This document shows, piece by piece, positions 21,480 to 33,019 of a stretch of DNA of 64,000 nucleotides. The stretch is from Sesamum alatum (Eukaryota; Streptophyta; Magnoliopsida; Lamiales; Pedaliaceae). The number at the start of each line of letters is the position of its first letter. The stretch's first letter is position 1. Below the pieces are notes generated by a model. That model saw only the letters and a program-made list of their open reading frames with translations. It was not told where the DNA came from and did not search any database. The translations under genes and the position numbers were made by a program. The stretch spans positions 12,567,395 to 12,631,394 of the forward strand of contig JACGWO010000004.1 of NCBI GenBank assembly GCA_034509735.1, in the 5' to 3' direction.

Positions 21480-24400
21480 ATGTCTAAGAATCCGCTCGCT
21501 GTAATTTTTGAGACTAATAAATTTGACGGAACAAACTATAACGATTGGCTGCGAAATCTGAGGATTGTCCTAGATTTTGAAAACTAGGCTTACGTTCTGG
21601 ATAAGCCACTTCCTCGGGTCTTGCCGGAGGGGTCCTCGTCAGAAGAGCGTTTGACGTTCAATGAATGGCAGGAGGACAACCGCAAGGTCCGCAGCATCAT
21701 ACTGGAATCCATGACTAATGAGATCCAGAAACAGTATGATCGGCTGGATGATGTCAGCTCGATAATGCTCCGCATGAAAGACGTTTATGCGGTACCGGAC
21801 CAGCATATTAGATATGCTGCGACGAAGGCATTTTTTCGGAGCTAAGATGACAGAAGGGTTTTCTGTACACCAGCATGGAGTGATGATGCTATCCCTAGTG
21901 GAGAAGCTCAAAGACCTCCGAGCTGATCTTGAAAAAGAAACGTACATCGACGTGATCCTTCAGTCTCTTCCTCCCTCTTTTGACCCGTTTATCGTGAACT
22001 ATAACATGAATGGGCTTGAAAAAGACCTTCATGAGTTGATAAACATGTTGGTCCAGTACGAGGCAACGATTGAAAAGTCTGCACCGTCGGTATTGGTTGG
22101 GGAGGCTTCGACCTCAAGAGCGAAAGGCAAAGGGGCCGGACGCTGGAGGAGGAAGAAGGGTAAGACAGAATCAGCCGCTGCAAGCGCACAGAGCGCTCCT
22201 GTTGCCATGCTGGGCATGGGCAAAGGAAAGAGGAAGGCGGTTCGGCAGTCAAGGATTGCAAAAGATGTTTGCATATATTGTCGTGAAAAAGGGCATTGGA
22301 AGAGGGAGTGTCCTAAACTCCTCTCCAACCAAGGTACATTTGATTTGAGCTTTAACATGATTACTATTCTACTTCTTGGGTATTGGATACCAGTTGTAGA
22401 GCTCATATCTGCAAATGGTTTGCAGGAAATGGGAAGGAGTAGAAGGCTAAGACGGAGATGGTTCTAAAGCTAGGCAATGGCTGGGTTGTTGCTGCAATTG
22501 CTATGGGACCAATTAGGCTTAGCCAGTGATCATGTTAGGATAGAGTTGATAGGTCACAATTATGTAACCTAGCATGATCAAATTATGTTTTTCTATTGTT
22601 GGACAATAAGGATTACATGTTTTTGATCAATGAAAGCTTCTTTTATTTGACAAAGAATGAATATTCTTGTCTGCTAGGTTGTTTGCATAATTGTTTCAAT
22701 ACTATCCCATAATTAGATTATGAATGCTCAAAACAAATGATGAAATGGATAATCAAGATAAACTCACAGATTTGGCATGCAAAGCTAGGTCACATTCCTC
22801 TAGATAGGATAAGGAGGTTAGTAGATTCAAGAAGTCTAGAAATAGAAAATTTGAGCCTGCTAGCTTGCAAGTCCTTCCTGAGCAGGAAGATGGCCAAGAA
22901 GCTCTTTGTAGGACAAAATATGCTTGCTAGTGGTCTGTTGGATTGGATCCAGTCAGACATCTGTGGGTCACTGAGTACACAAGACCAGTAGAGGGTTCAC
23001 AAGTCTAAGGGCCTTTGGAAGGCTCAGGGAATTAGATTTGAAGTGGGAATCAAACTGGTTGCAAAATTAACCTTCGATTGGATCGAGTGGTGTGTATTTA
23101 GTGTGAGCTCTTGATGTATCTAAATGGGAATGGAATTCTCACTCAGTGGAATTCTTCCTGGATCGCCACAATTGAACGGCGTCTCTGATAAAGGAGGAAT
23201 CGAACCTTGTTGGACATGGTTCGATCGGTGTTTTCACTGAACTACCTTGGCCCATCTGGGCGTGTTCTTAAGACAGTGGCCAAGTTGTAAAACATGGAAC
23301 TTTCTAAAGATCGTGGCCCAGACGCCATATTGGATATGGCATGGCAAGCCTGTATCTTACAAAGTACTTGAGTATGTAGGATGGTCTTGCATACGTCAAG
23401 GGACTAGTGGGAGGCAAACTAGGTCTGCGCAGGTTCATGTGTTGTCCTAAGGGAAATTGGATTTCAAAGGATAACCGGTGTAAGGAGTAGCTCCTTGAGG
23501 AATCAAGTAGAGCGACACCTCAGTATGATATAGCAAACATCATTTGTAATCAAAGTTTTCCTACTGACTATATTCCAGTCCTCCTAAGGATGACCAGAAT
23601 ATCCTAGATACCTGAGAGGTACAGGTTTCTGGGTCAGTCCTGTCAATTGGATTATAATCCAAAAGACATAAGGAGAAGCAATGTTGGACATTGGATTGAA
23701 TCAATGGCTTGGAGCCATGGAATTCGACATGGAATTCAAACTAGGTTTGAAACTCTATGTAACTGGAATATTCGTTTTGATGAGTTCATGTGGGGTATGA
23801 CTCGATCAGTAACGAGCTTTGAGGGTCAGTGGGAGTTTAGTTGTGTTCCTAGTGTTTAAGTGTGTAACGTCTTATTCCTTTGGAATGAATTTAAGATGTT
23901 AGGAAACACTGAAACACAGACGTTGTTCACGCAATTCTCCATGAAAGGAATTGGATTCCTATATATAGGGTTAAGCTGTCCAAGACTCAGTCAGGTTGAC
24001 TGATGAGGAAGCTTAGATGTTTGACATCCCCTACGTCTTTGCCGTAGGCAACATGGGTATGTTGTATGGTGCATTGGACCTGATGTTGTGTATGCTTTCG
24101 GCATAACGACAGAAATCGGGTGTGTACCGAGGAGGCAGTAGACTGCTGTTGAGAACAGTCTTTTATACCTGAATAAGGATTAAAGAAGTGTTCTTGATGC
24201 AAGTTCAATGGAGAGTTGATTCTGGAAGGCTATAGCGATACTAGCTTCCAGGATCATGTGAATAATATCTAGTCTCATTATGAACATATATTCAGGCTTA
24301 ATGGTAAGGTGGTGGCTTGGAAAGGTTTCAAGCGGGACACCACGACGGACCATGAAAGTTGAATGTATGGCAACTTTAGAAGTTGCTCCGGAGAGTGGTT

Positions 24401-24692
24401 TGGATGAAAAACTACATCCAATGGTTAGGTGTGGTGCCTAGCACGTGCTAGCCAGTAGTTACCTTGGAGGATAACAACATGGCTGTAGCGCAAGCTATAG
24501 GACCGAGATCTCATCATGGATCCAGGAAAATTCTTAGACAGTACCATCTGCTTGGAGCAATGGTATGAAGAGGTGACGTGCGGTTGGACCGCATCATCTT
24601 GGCAGAAATAAGGTAGACCCGTGAGACCGAGCCGGATATCGCAGATTACTCATGCTCAGATAAGTCTGAGCAACATGCGTGATTGGCTTTAG
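21480..24692 (+). pseudogene. C1 gag-pol, heavily degraded
   Basis: This begins ATGTCTAAGAATCC as in sister copies. A TAG at 21585 replaces CAG (Gln). A frameshift lies near 21836, where an extra T precedes CGGAGC. A gag segment with zinc knuckle (about 22267-22310) is still recognisable. Beyond protease, stops and indels are dense and parts of integrase and RT are missing. The RT YVDD region (23851-23868) reads through TGTGTAAC in place of GTGGATGAC, so both catalytic aspartates are gone. About 130 bp is deleted near 23970. RNase H traces end at TAG 24690-24692. E1 shares the catalytic loss and the deletion. Confidence 0.9.
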
Positions 24693-24693
24693 G

Positions 24694-24706
24694 TCAAGTG
24701 GGAGAT
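24694..24706 (+). other. C1 polypurine tract
   Basis: TCAAGTGGGAGAT directly precedes the 3' LTR; it is intact in spite of coding decay. Confidence 0.88.
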
Positions 24707-26932
24707 TGTTAGAATAGGTGACCAGAAAGCCAATTGGATTGGCGGTTTTGGGTACTATTTAGCAATCTTTATTGACTTGATGAATATAGTAAGTATTCAT
24801 CCGTGGCACTATGTGTTTGTTGTGCTTACTGATTACGTTAAACGATGTTTTAACGTCACAACAAATGCCCACAGACCAATTGTATAACCCATGTAGTTGG
24901 GCTGCGCATTGGATGGCAGCTATGAAACCAACTTCTGAGGGTTGGTCTGGAATGTTCCAAGTCGAGGACCTCGAGACAGGGCATCGAGGGTCCTATAGAG
25001 ACTTGCACTAAGGATTGCATTCATTGGATGAGTGCCGTGTTTCATCGGCGACAGACGTTGGACGTCTATGCAATATTAGTGGGTTAGTTGACGTGGGTGT
25101 TAGCTGACTGAACTGACTCGCGGGAATCGTCATATGGAAGCCTTGGAGGCTTAGTCGGTATGACTGGAATTCTCGGCTCCGATAGTACGAGATTAGTCCT
25201 CGGACTTGAGGAATCATGGCAGTCACATGCATATGAAGGTTGTATCTAGGGTCTGGCAAGAGATGCCCGTATCTGGGATACGTTCATCATAAGCCTCATC
25301 CAGTGCAGTCGGAATATGTATTGAGGACGGTGGATTCCAAGATAGGATCCGTCACCTGTCAGTATATGACAGTCGAGTCTCCTATGCGCTCTGAGACGGT
25401 TTAAGCTCTTTAAGTCTGTGGCCACAGCGATTTGTCGAGTAGGGAATGGTTTCCTACGTCGATCAATAGAGCAAACGCGTCTCGAGTTATTGAGCATAGT
25501 TGTCTAGTCCAGGATGGGAACCGACGCCAAATTCCATGCCCTAGACTTAGACCGGGAGACGGATGATGGAAGGACCGTACTCGTATGGTAATCGAGAGCC
25601 TAAATGTTCACGCCAACATTCACCTAGTCTCTAGTGCCATGGACCGTTGCTAGACGGCCACCCATGGTGACGGGCGTTTTCCGATTAATGGTTAATTGGA
25701 AAATAGTTAATTAAATTGGATTTAACCAATTGTGTTGGACACAAGCCCAAGTCTAGCTGAGGGTGAACCTAAAGAGTCACACACAAATCACTATGGAATT
25801 GGTAGAATTAATTTGGAATTAATTCTAGAAGAAGCGAATTAATTTAATTGGATTAAATTAATTCAAGGAGAAAAATAAATGATTGGATCATTTATTGGGA
25901 AATCCATTTGATGGATGGTCCAAGAATTAATTAATTGGATTAGTTAATTTTTTGGACTTAGAACCTTTAAATTAATTGGATTAATTTATCGGGTTTCGAT
26001 TAATTAATTGATTGGATCAATTAATTAGAGTTCGGACTTATGTTTATTTAATTGGATTAAATAAACTTATGGGCATCAATTAGATTGAGATTAATTGGAT
26101 TAATTAATGCCCAATGGACTTTGTTTGGACTTAATTTAATTAGATTAAATAAAAGTCTAAGACTAGTAGTCCTAGTCCATGGAAAATTCAATTTATAGCA
26201 AATGAAGGAAGAATTAAAATCTTCCACATGTGAGGCACATGTGACCAGCCTTTGTATGATTTTGTGGGTGGTTTTATTTGCTATAATGGTGCATGGTTAT
26301 GTAGATAATGGTGTGTGTATGTAGGTTACTTTGGAAGTTGACAAGAGAAGTTGAATTTTGAATTCAACAACTCTACTTACACAAAACCATTCACATAACT
26401 TGCATGCTATGTCTTGCACGAAATTTCCATCAAGAAACTCTCCAAAAACCTCTGAAAATTTCTCCTTTTTGTGTTCATACCTTTTGGAAAGGTTTGAACT
26501 AAAACATTCCAAAAAGCACTAATCAATAGTGTTGTTTTGGATTGTTTTTCTTCTTCTTTTCTCTACTTCTATCTAGCAATAGATTAGAGATATACATTCC
26601 ATAGTGTGGTGTGGACAAATTAGAGGGATTCTAATTTGGATCCTCAAGTGAACGGAAGGAGAAACGGAAAGGGAACAACGCTAGAAACAAACCGGTTCTA
26701 CGTGCAACGAACATAAGGTTGGTTTTCTTTATGTTTTCATGTATCTTTTGTTTACTTCCTTTAGCCATATGTCCAGCATTCTTCTCCTCTTTATTTTATG
26801 CTTTGACAAACACCGAACGCCCGGGAACTTCAAAGGGAACACCCCTTTGAACCCGTTTAAATTTATGCTTTAAATTAACGTTTTTTACGCTTCCGTTGCG
26901 TTCCCGGGCCGTACCCGATTAGACTTACTTCA
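24707..26932 (+). repeat. C1 3' LTR
   Basis: 2226 bp, nearly identical to the 5' LTR. Visible differences are one C/T (TTTATCGGG versus TTTATTGGG), single-base run-length changes, and extra bases near the end (GATTAGACTTACTTCA versus GATTCTTTCA). The end could alternatively be read as a slightly shortened LTR joined to target DNA. Palindrome 25416-25427; conserved box 25637-25667. Confidence 0.93.
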
Positions 26933-27671
26933 GTGGGTCGCATAGGTTGGGCTTGTAATCATCCTAACAGGGGTATGCTATGTTTTATGCATGCGGCGTT
27001 TTTTATTTATCGCTTTAAATATTGGATATTTATGCATGCTAAAACACCATAATGTGATGAGGTCTCGGTCACACTTAAACTCTCATTTGGTTGGACCAAA
27101 TTAAATATTAGGCCCAGAACGGACTTGGATCAAAATGGTATTTTAATCTGTCCGAGCCTTCCATCCACGGCAATGTGGTGAGGAAGCTACCACTACCCAA
27201 GTGTGGTCTCACGAGTCGTGGCACACTTGGACTAGGGGAAAGCTGCACTATTGTTGTGAACAAAAAGACTGCGCTCGCTGTTTCCCTGTCTCACGAGTCG
27301 TGGGGGGCGACAGTTTGAGGCATGATTTGGTTGATGGGTCAGGCCCAACACTGAGTAACATGGTTCGCTTGGAGTCCTCGGAACCATGCGAATAGGTGAG
27401 GCAAAATATCCTTGGTAATCTCATTGGATGAGAATGATATTAGATATCTCCCACGAGGTCTTCTTCATGTGAATCGTAAAAGCGGGGCATGGAGATTGCG
27501 CTTGTAGATCCCAAGCCCACTAGGAAATGGTTTCCCGAAACTCCGCTTGAGAGTGGCGGACTTTCGTATAAATAGTGGGAGGGTTAAAGACTAAAAGACC
27601 AAGTCTTCAACTTGAACAATAATATTACCATCATCTGCTAATTTCTGCTTTACATTTTCATTAATGTAGAT
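26933..27671 (+). other. B1 leader, second part
   Basis: The leader resumes with GTGGGTCGCATAGG, continuing the sequence cut at 17249. It carries CACGAGTCGTG at 27210-27220 and 27292-27302 and TATAAATAG at 27567-27575. No gene. The first six bases are the right copy of the C1 target duplication. Confidence 0.85.
27567..27575 (+). promoter_or_regulatory. TATAAATAG box upstream of gag
   Basis: TATAAATAGTGGGAGGG, 97 bp before the B1 gag start; same element as 8436-8444. Confidence 0.4.
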
Positions 27672-30600
27672 ATGTCTAAGAACCCGTTAACCATGATTCT
27701 TGAGACTAACAAATTCAACGGAACGAACTACTCGGACTGGCTGAGAAACCTGAGGATTGTCCTCGATTTCGAGAACCAAGGCTACGTCTTGGACGAGCCT
27801 CCACCGAGCGACTTACCGCAGGGGTCCACGCCTGAAGAACGTTTGACGTTCGAGAAATGGCATGGAGACAACCGGAAAGTACGCAGTATCATACTGGCTT
27901 CGATGTCTAACGACATCCAGAAGCAGTATGAGAGGCTAGACAACGTCTCCGCCATAATGCTCCGCATGAACGAGGTTTATGCGGTTCCGGATAGGCATAT
28001 TAGATATGCCGCCACAAAAGCATTTTTGGCACCAAGTTTGCTGAAGGAGCGTCTGTACAGAGTCATGGGGTCAAGATGCTCTCCCTAGTGGAGAAACTCG
28101 AGGACCTTAAAGCTGGGCTTAACAATGACACGTACATTGACGTGATCCTCCAGTCGCTTCCTCCATCCTATGACCCGTTTGTTGTAAACTACAACATGAA
28201 CGGATTTGAGAAGTCTATTCATGAGTTGATCAACATGTTGGTCCAATACGAGGCAACGACCCACAAGTCGACGCCGGCGGTATTGAATAGGAGAGGCTTC
28301 GACCTCCAAGGCGAATGGCAAGAGGGCCGGACGCTGGAAGAGGAAGAAGGGCAAAGGGAAGACGGTTACGGCCCCTGCTCACGCTCGGGCGTCCCTGTTG
28401 CTCCGGTTGGACCGAGCAAAGGGAAAGGAAAGGCCCGTGGTTCTCAGTGGTCCAAGGCAAATGATGACTGCATGCATTGCCAAGGGAAATGCATTGGAAG
28501 AGGGAGTGCCCACAACTCCTCTCCAACCCAGGTGTGTTTGTGGTTGAAGTTAATATGATTACTAATTCTGCTTCATGGGTATTGGATACCGGGTGTGGTG
28601 CTCACATCTGCAATGATTTGCAGGCACTTGCAAAGAAGTAGAAGGCTAACCAAGGATGAGATGATCCTGAGGCTAGGCGATGGCAAGGCCGTTGCTGCGG
28701 AGGCCGTAGGATCACTAGAGTTAGCCATTAGTAGTCATGATAGGATTGTACTGAACGACTGTTTCTATGTACCTAGCATGATTAAAAACATTGTTTCCAT
28801 CCCGGTCCTTGATAAGGAGGATATGAATTTACCATCAATAAAAATGGTTTTTTCATTATCAAAGATGGTATTTCTCATTTTCTTGGTACATTGGTCAACG
28901 GTCTGTACATACTTCAACAGTCTAATTGGATTATGACTGCAGAACACAAACGAAATCATGATGATCATAATAACGCACAGATATGGCATGCGAGGTTAGG
29001 TCATATCTCTAAAGATAGGATAAGAATGTTGGTGGACTCAAAGATTCTAGAAATAGACGATTTGGACAACCTACCGACCTGCGAATCCTGTCTAAAGGGA
29101 AAGATGACCAAGAAACCCTTTGTTGGACAAAGTACGCTAGCCAGTGGTCTGTTGGATTTGATCCATACAGATGTCTGTGGTCCACTAGATACTCAGGCTA
29201 GAGGTGGGTACTCGTACTTCATAACCTTTACCGATGATCACTCATGGTATGGTTATGTTTACCTGATGAGGTACAAGTCTGAAGCCTTTGGAAGGTTTAA
29301 GGAATACAGACTTGAAGTGGAGAACCAAACCGGTCGAAAGATCAAAGCCCTTCGGTCGGACCGAGGTGGAGAGTATTTGAGTGGTGAGTTTACTGATTAT
29401 CTAAAAGAGAATGGGATTCTCTCTCAGTGGACCCCTCCTGGAACACCGCAGCTTAACGGTGTGTCTGAAAGGAGGAATCGGACCTTGTTTGGACATGGTC
29501 CGATCCATAATGAGTTTTACCGAACTACCACCTTTCATTCTGGGGATACGCTCTTGAGACGGCGGCCAAAGTTTTGAACTTGGCGCCATCTAAAAAGGGT
29601 ATCCCAGACGCCATATGAGATATGGCATGGCAAGCCTGCCTCCTACAAATACTTGAAAGTGTGGGGTTGCCCCGCATATGTCAAAAGATTAGTGGGAGAT
29701 AAACTGGACTCGAGGTCTAGTTTATGCAGGTTCATCGGCTATCCGAAAGAAACTGCGGGGTATTATTTCTATGATCCCTCCGAGCAAAAGGTATTTGTCT
29801 CGCGAAACGCAGTGTTCTTGGAAAAAGATTTTCCATCGGATAGTCGACGCGATGAGGTGCTCCTTGAGGAATCAAGTGAGGAACCCCAAGAGGCGGCAGT
29901 GACATCTGAGCCTGAAGTTCCCACTGATATTGTTCCAGTCCTATGTAGGTCGGCCAGAGTATCCCATGCACCTGATAGGTATGGATTTCTGGGTCTGACC
30001 AGTCAGTTGGATAATGATCCAAAGACGTACGGAGAAGCGATGTCGGACACCGATTCGGACAAGTGGCTTGAGGCCATGAAATCCGAGATGGACTCGATGG
30101 GTACAAACAAGGTTTGGACCCTAGCAGATCCACCAAAAGGGGTTAAACCCGAAGCTGGAACATACATTCTGATGAAGTCATACGGGGATATGATTTCATC
30201 AAGAACGAGTCCGACCCTTGTGTATACAAGAACATCAGTAGGAGCTCAGTTGCGTTTCTGGTGCTTTACGTGGATGACATCTTGCTCATTGGGAATGATG
30301 CTAAGATGTTGGGTACCACTAAAGCTTGGCTGTCAATGCAATTCTCCATGAAGGATATTGGCGAGGCATCCTACATCCTTGGCATCAAGATCTACAGGGA
30401 TAGATCTAGAAGGATGTTAGGAATGGCCCAGTCCTCGTACATTGAGAAAGTCTTGAAGAGATTCAAGATGGAGAACTCAAAACGAGGATTCCTTCCTATG
30501 AGGCATGGAATTAAGATATCCAAGAAGCAGTCTCCTAAGACTGATGAGGAGCTTAAAAGGATGTTGGACATCCCCTATGCTTCAGCCGTAGGCAACATAC

Positions 30601-31229
30601 AGTATGTTGTTTAGTGCACTAGACCTGATGTGGCTTTCGCTTTGAGCGTAACTAGCCGATATCACTGGAGTGCAGTCAAGACTATCCAAAAGTACCTGAA
30701 AAGGACTAAGGACATGTTCTTGATCTACGGCGGTGGAGGGTTGATACTGGAAGGCTATAGCGACGCTAGTTTCCAGTCGAATGACGATGATGCCAAGTCT
30801 CAGTATGGTTTTGTATTTAGACTAAATGGTGGCGTGGTTACTTGGAAGGGTTCCAAATAGGCTACCACGACGGACTCCACCATAGAGTTTTGAATACATA
30901 ACGGCTTTGGAAGCTGCTAAGGAGTGATTTGGTTGATGAGCTACATCCAAGGGTTGGATGTAGTACCTAGCATTGCTAAGCCTGTAATTATCTTTCATGA
31001 TAACAACGGGGCGATAGCGCTAGCAAAGGAACCGAGATCTCATCACGATCCAAGCATATTCTTAGACGCTACCATCTACTTAGAGAGATGGATAGCAGGA
31101 GTGACGTTCGGTTGGACCGAGTCAGCTCCGCAGAAAACATAGCAGATCCACTTGCTAAGCCCATGTCGCAAGTTGCCCATACTCACCATCTGAATAAGAG
31201 GTTCGAGGTTAATGGGTGATTGGCTTTAG
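27672..31229 (+). pseudogene. B1 gag-pol with RT deletion and frameshifts
   Basis: A Copia polyprotein starting MSKNPL. Gag is frameshifted near 28028 (a C missing after GCATTTTT) and near 28288 (extra A). The zinc-knuckle region near 28470-28500 has changes that remove its normal spacing. The DTG protease region follows at about 28560-28600. GAG-pre-integrase and integrase (about 28975-29575) are long and readable, with HTDVCGPL and SDRGGEYLS motifs, then frameshifted near 29487. RT lacks the segment from just after GVKP to just before the WNIRFDEV motif (join at about 30147-30152, roughly 340 bp by comparison with A1). YVDD is present at 30267-30278. RNase H is broken by TAG near 30858. Stop at 31227-31229. 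The protein cannot function as RT. Confidence 0.9.
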
Positions 31230-31231
31230 GT

Positions 31232-31243
31232 CAAGTGGGAGAT
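31232..31243 (+). other. B1 polypurine tract
   Basis: CAAGTGGGAGAT before the 3' LTR start TGTTGGAATAGG. Confidence 0.87.
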
Positions 31244-33019
31244 TGTTGGAATAGGTGACCAGAAAGCCAATAGGTTTGGCAATTCGTAACCTATCCGACA
31301 ACTTGATGTGAATGTAACATTATTATGTGATGAATAAGATGAGTATTCGTCACCAATGGTACCTTCTTTGTTGCGCTCATCTTACATTTGTTAAAACGGT
31401 GTTTAACTTATATCGCAACAAAGTCCACAGACCATGGATAACAATAAGATGAGGATCCGTCCCCTGTCAGTATGTGACAGAGGTATCTCCTATGCACTCG
31501 GAGACACGTTCATGCTGTTTGAAGCTGTGGCCACAGTGGTTGGTCGAACAGGGAATGGTTTCCTGTGTCGACGCAATGAAGCATACGTGGTCTCGAGTAT
31601 TAAACATAGATGCCTAGTCAAGGATGGGAACCGACGCCCAATTCCATACCCTAGACTAAGGTCGGGAGACGGTAGACGGAAGGATCGTACCCGTACGGAA
31701 TCGGCGCCTAAATGTTCACGCCAATTCACCTAGTCTCTAGTGCCATGGACCGTTGCTAGATGGCCACCCATGGTAACGGGCCCTTGTGGGACACGGGCCC
31801 AAGTCTAGCTGAGGGTGAACCTAAAGGGTCACACACAAATCACCGAGGAGGTTGAGAGATTGACTTGGAGTCAATCTCGAAGGATAAAATAAGTAATTGA
31901 ATTACTTAAGGGAAAGTCCATTGGATGGACGGGCCGATATTGTATCGGGCTTTCATTTAATCGCTAAATTGGATTTTCGATTAAATATGGAAAGTTGAGA
32001 TGTTGAGACGTTGGATCTTTTAATTGGATTAAAAGATCAACGGGAATAATTTAAGTGGACATTAAATTGGATTTAATATTGGGTTCGTCGCAATTGGATT
32101 ACGATAAAACCCGGTCCGTTAAATTATACCCGAGAGGAGAAATAATTCCTAATTTGGAATAGGAAGAAGTTGGACTTCTTCCCTTAATTAAACATAGCCG
32201 ACATGCTCCCTTGGAGGAAGCAAAATCAGCCATGTTTCATGCTAGGTGGTATGTTGACTTATCTCTTTTGGAAAGAGACAAATCAACTCCAATCAAGCTC
32301 TTACCTTTTGGTATGATTTGATCATACCATAAATTTTGGTAGGCTTGATTGAAGAATTGATGGTGATTGATTGGAATGAATCTAGACATCCTTGGATGAA
32401 CCTAGACACATTCCAATAATCACATTAATTATGTATATATATTAGAATATACAACACCTAGCATAAGTGATTCATTATTCATCTTTTTCTAGGAAAAAGA
32501 GAAGACAAAAATCCTCTCCTCTCTCTCAAAATTTCGTGCTCCCTCCCTCTCTTACACTTGTGTTCTTCACTTGATTTTGAATCAAGAAGAAGAACAAAGT
32601 AAGTTTAAGAGAACACTAATTCATAGTGTTCTTCTCTTAAACCGATTCCTTCCTAAACCCGTTCTTTTCTAGCAAGAAGAACGTGTGTTTCTTCCGTGTG
32701 GTGTGGATCACCTTTGGAGAATCCATACGTTTGGATTTCGTGAGCATTCCGGAGAAGGAACAACGCTAGTAGCCGGGAGCATACGCTAAACAATCAAAGG
32801 TAATGGTTTATTACGCTTTGATTGATTTCATTTGTATATCTATGCCCTATGTGTTCAAATATATGTTTTAATATTTACATATCCTACATCGAACGTCCGG
32901 TTGAGCACCCAAGGGTACACCCCTTGGGATTCGCGTATTTTGAATTTGATTTAAATTTACGCAATTTCTCGCTTTTCTCGCTTCCGCTCGCGCTCCCGGG
33001 CGGATCCGCTTGTCCTTCA
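31244..33019 (+). repeat. B1 3' LTR, internally deleted
   Basis: 1776 bp, TGTTGGAATAGG...TTGTCCTTCA. Compared with 4628-6850 it lacks about 440 bp at a join near 31445. Palindrome 31525-31536; conserved box 31743-31773. Hairpins with loop TTGGA: 31856-31878 (9-bp arms GAGATTGAC/GTCAATCTC), 31916-31930 (GTCCA/TGGAC), 32014-32038 (10-bp arms GATCTTTTAA/TTAAAAGATC) and 32061-32077. Confidence 0.92.

Larger units (their letters stand above)
17250..26932 (+). mobile_element. Copia element C1, complete but coding-dead
   Basis: C1 is structurally complete: 5' LTR 17250-19468, primer-binding site, leader, decayed gag-pol, polypurine tract, 3' LTR 24707-26932, and duplication GTGGGT on both sides. 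By eye the two LTRs differ by only a handful of changes over 2.2 kb, which indicates recent insertion. In contrast, the polyprotein is riddled with stops, indels and deletions and has lost the RT catalytic motif. It must therefore have been reverse transcribed and integrated by proteins supplied by another element. Confidence 0.92.
14595..33019 (+). mobile_element. Copia element B1, split by C1
   Basis: B1 consists of a 5'-truncated LTR (14595-16207), a primer-binding site, a leader interrupted by C1 (17250-26932), leader remainder, a gag-pol with an RT deletion, a polypurine tract and a 3' LTR ending at 33019. The 5' half of the left LTR is missing at the join with A1, and right of B1 lies a truncated minus-strand element, so no target duplication can be read. 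The two leader halves join exactly when C1 is removed (CAGTGGGT|CGCATAGG), which links them as one element. Confidence 0.85.
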
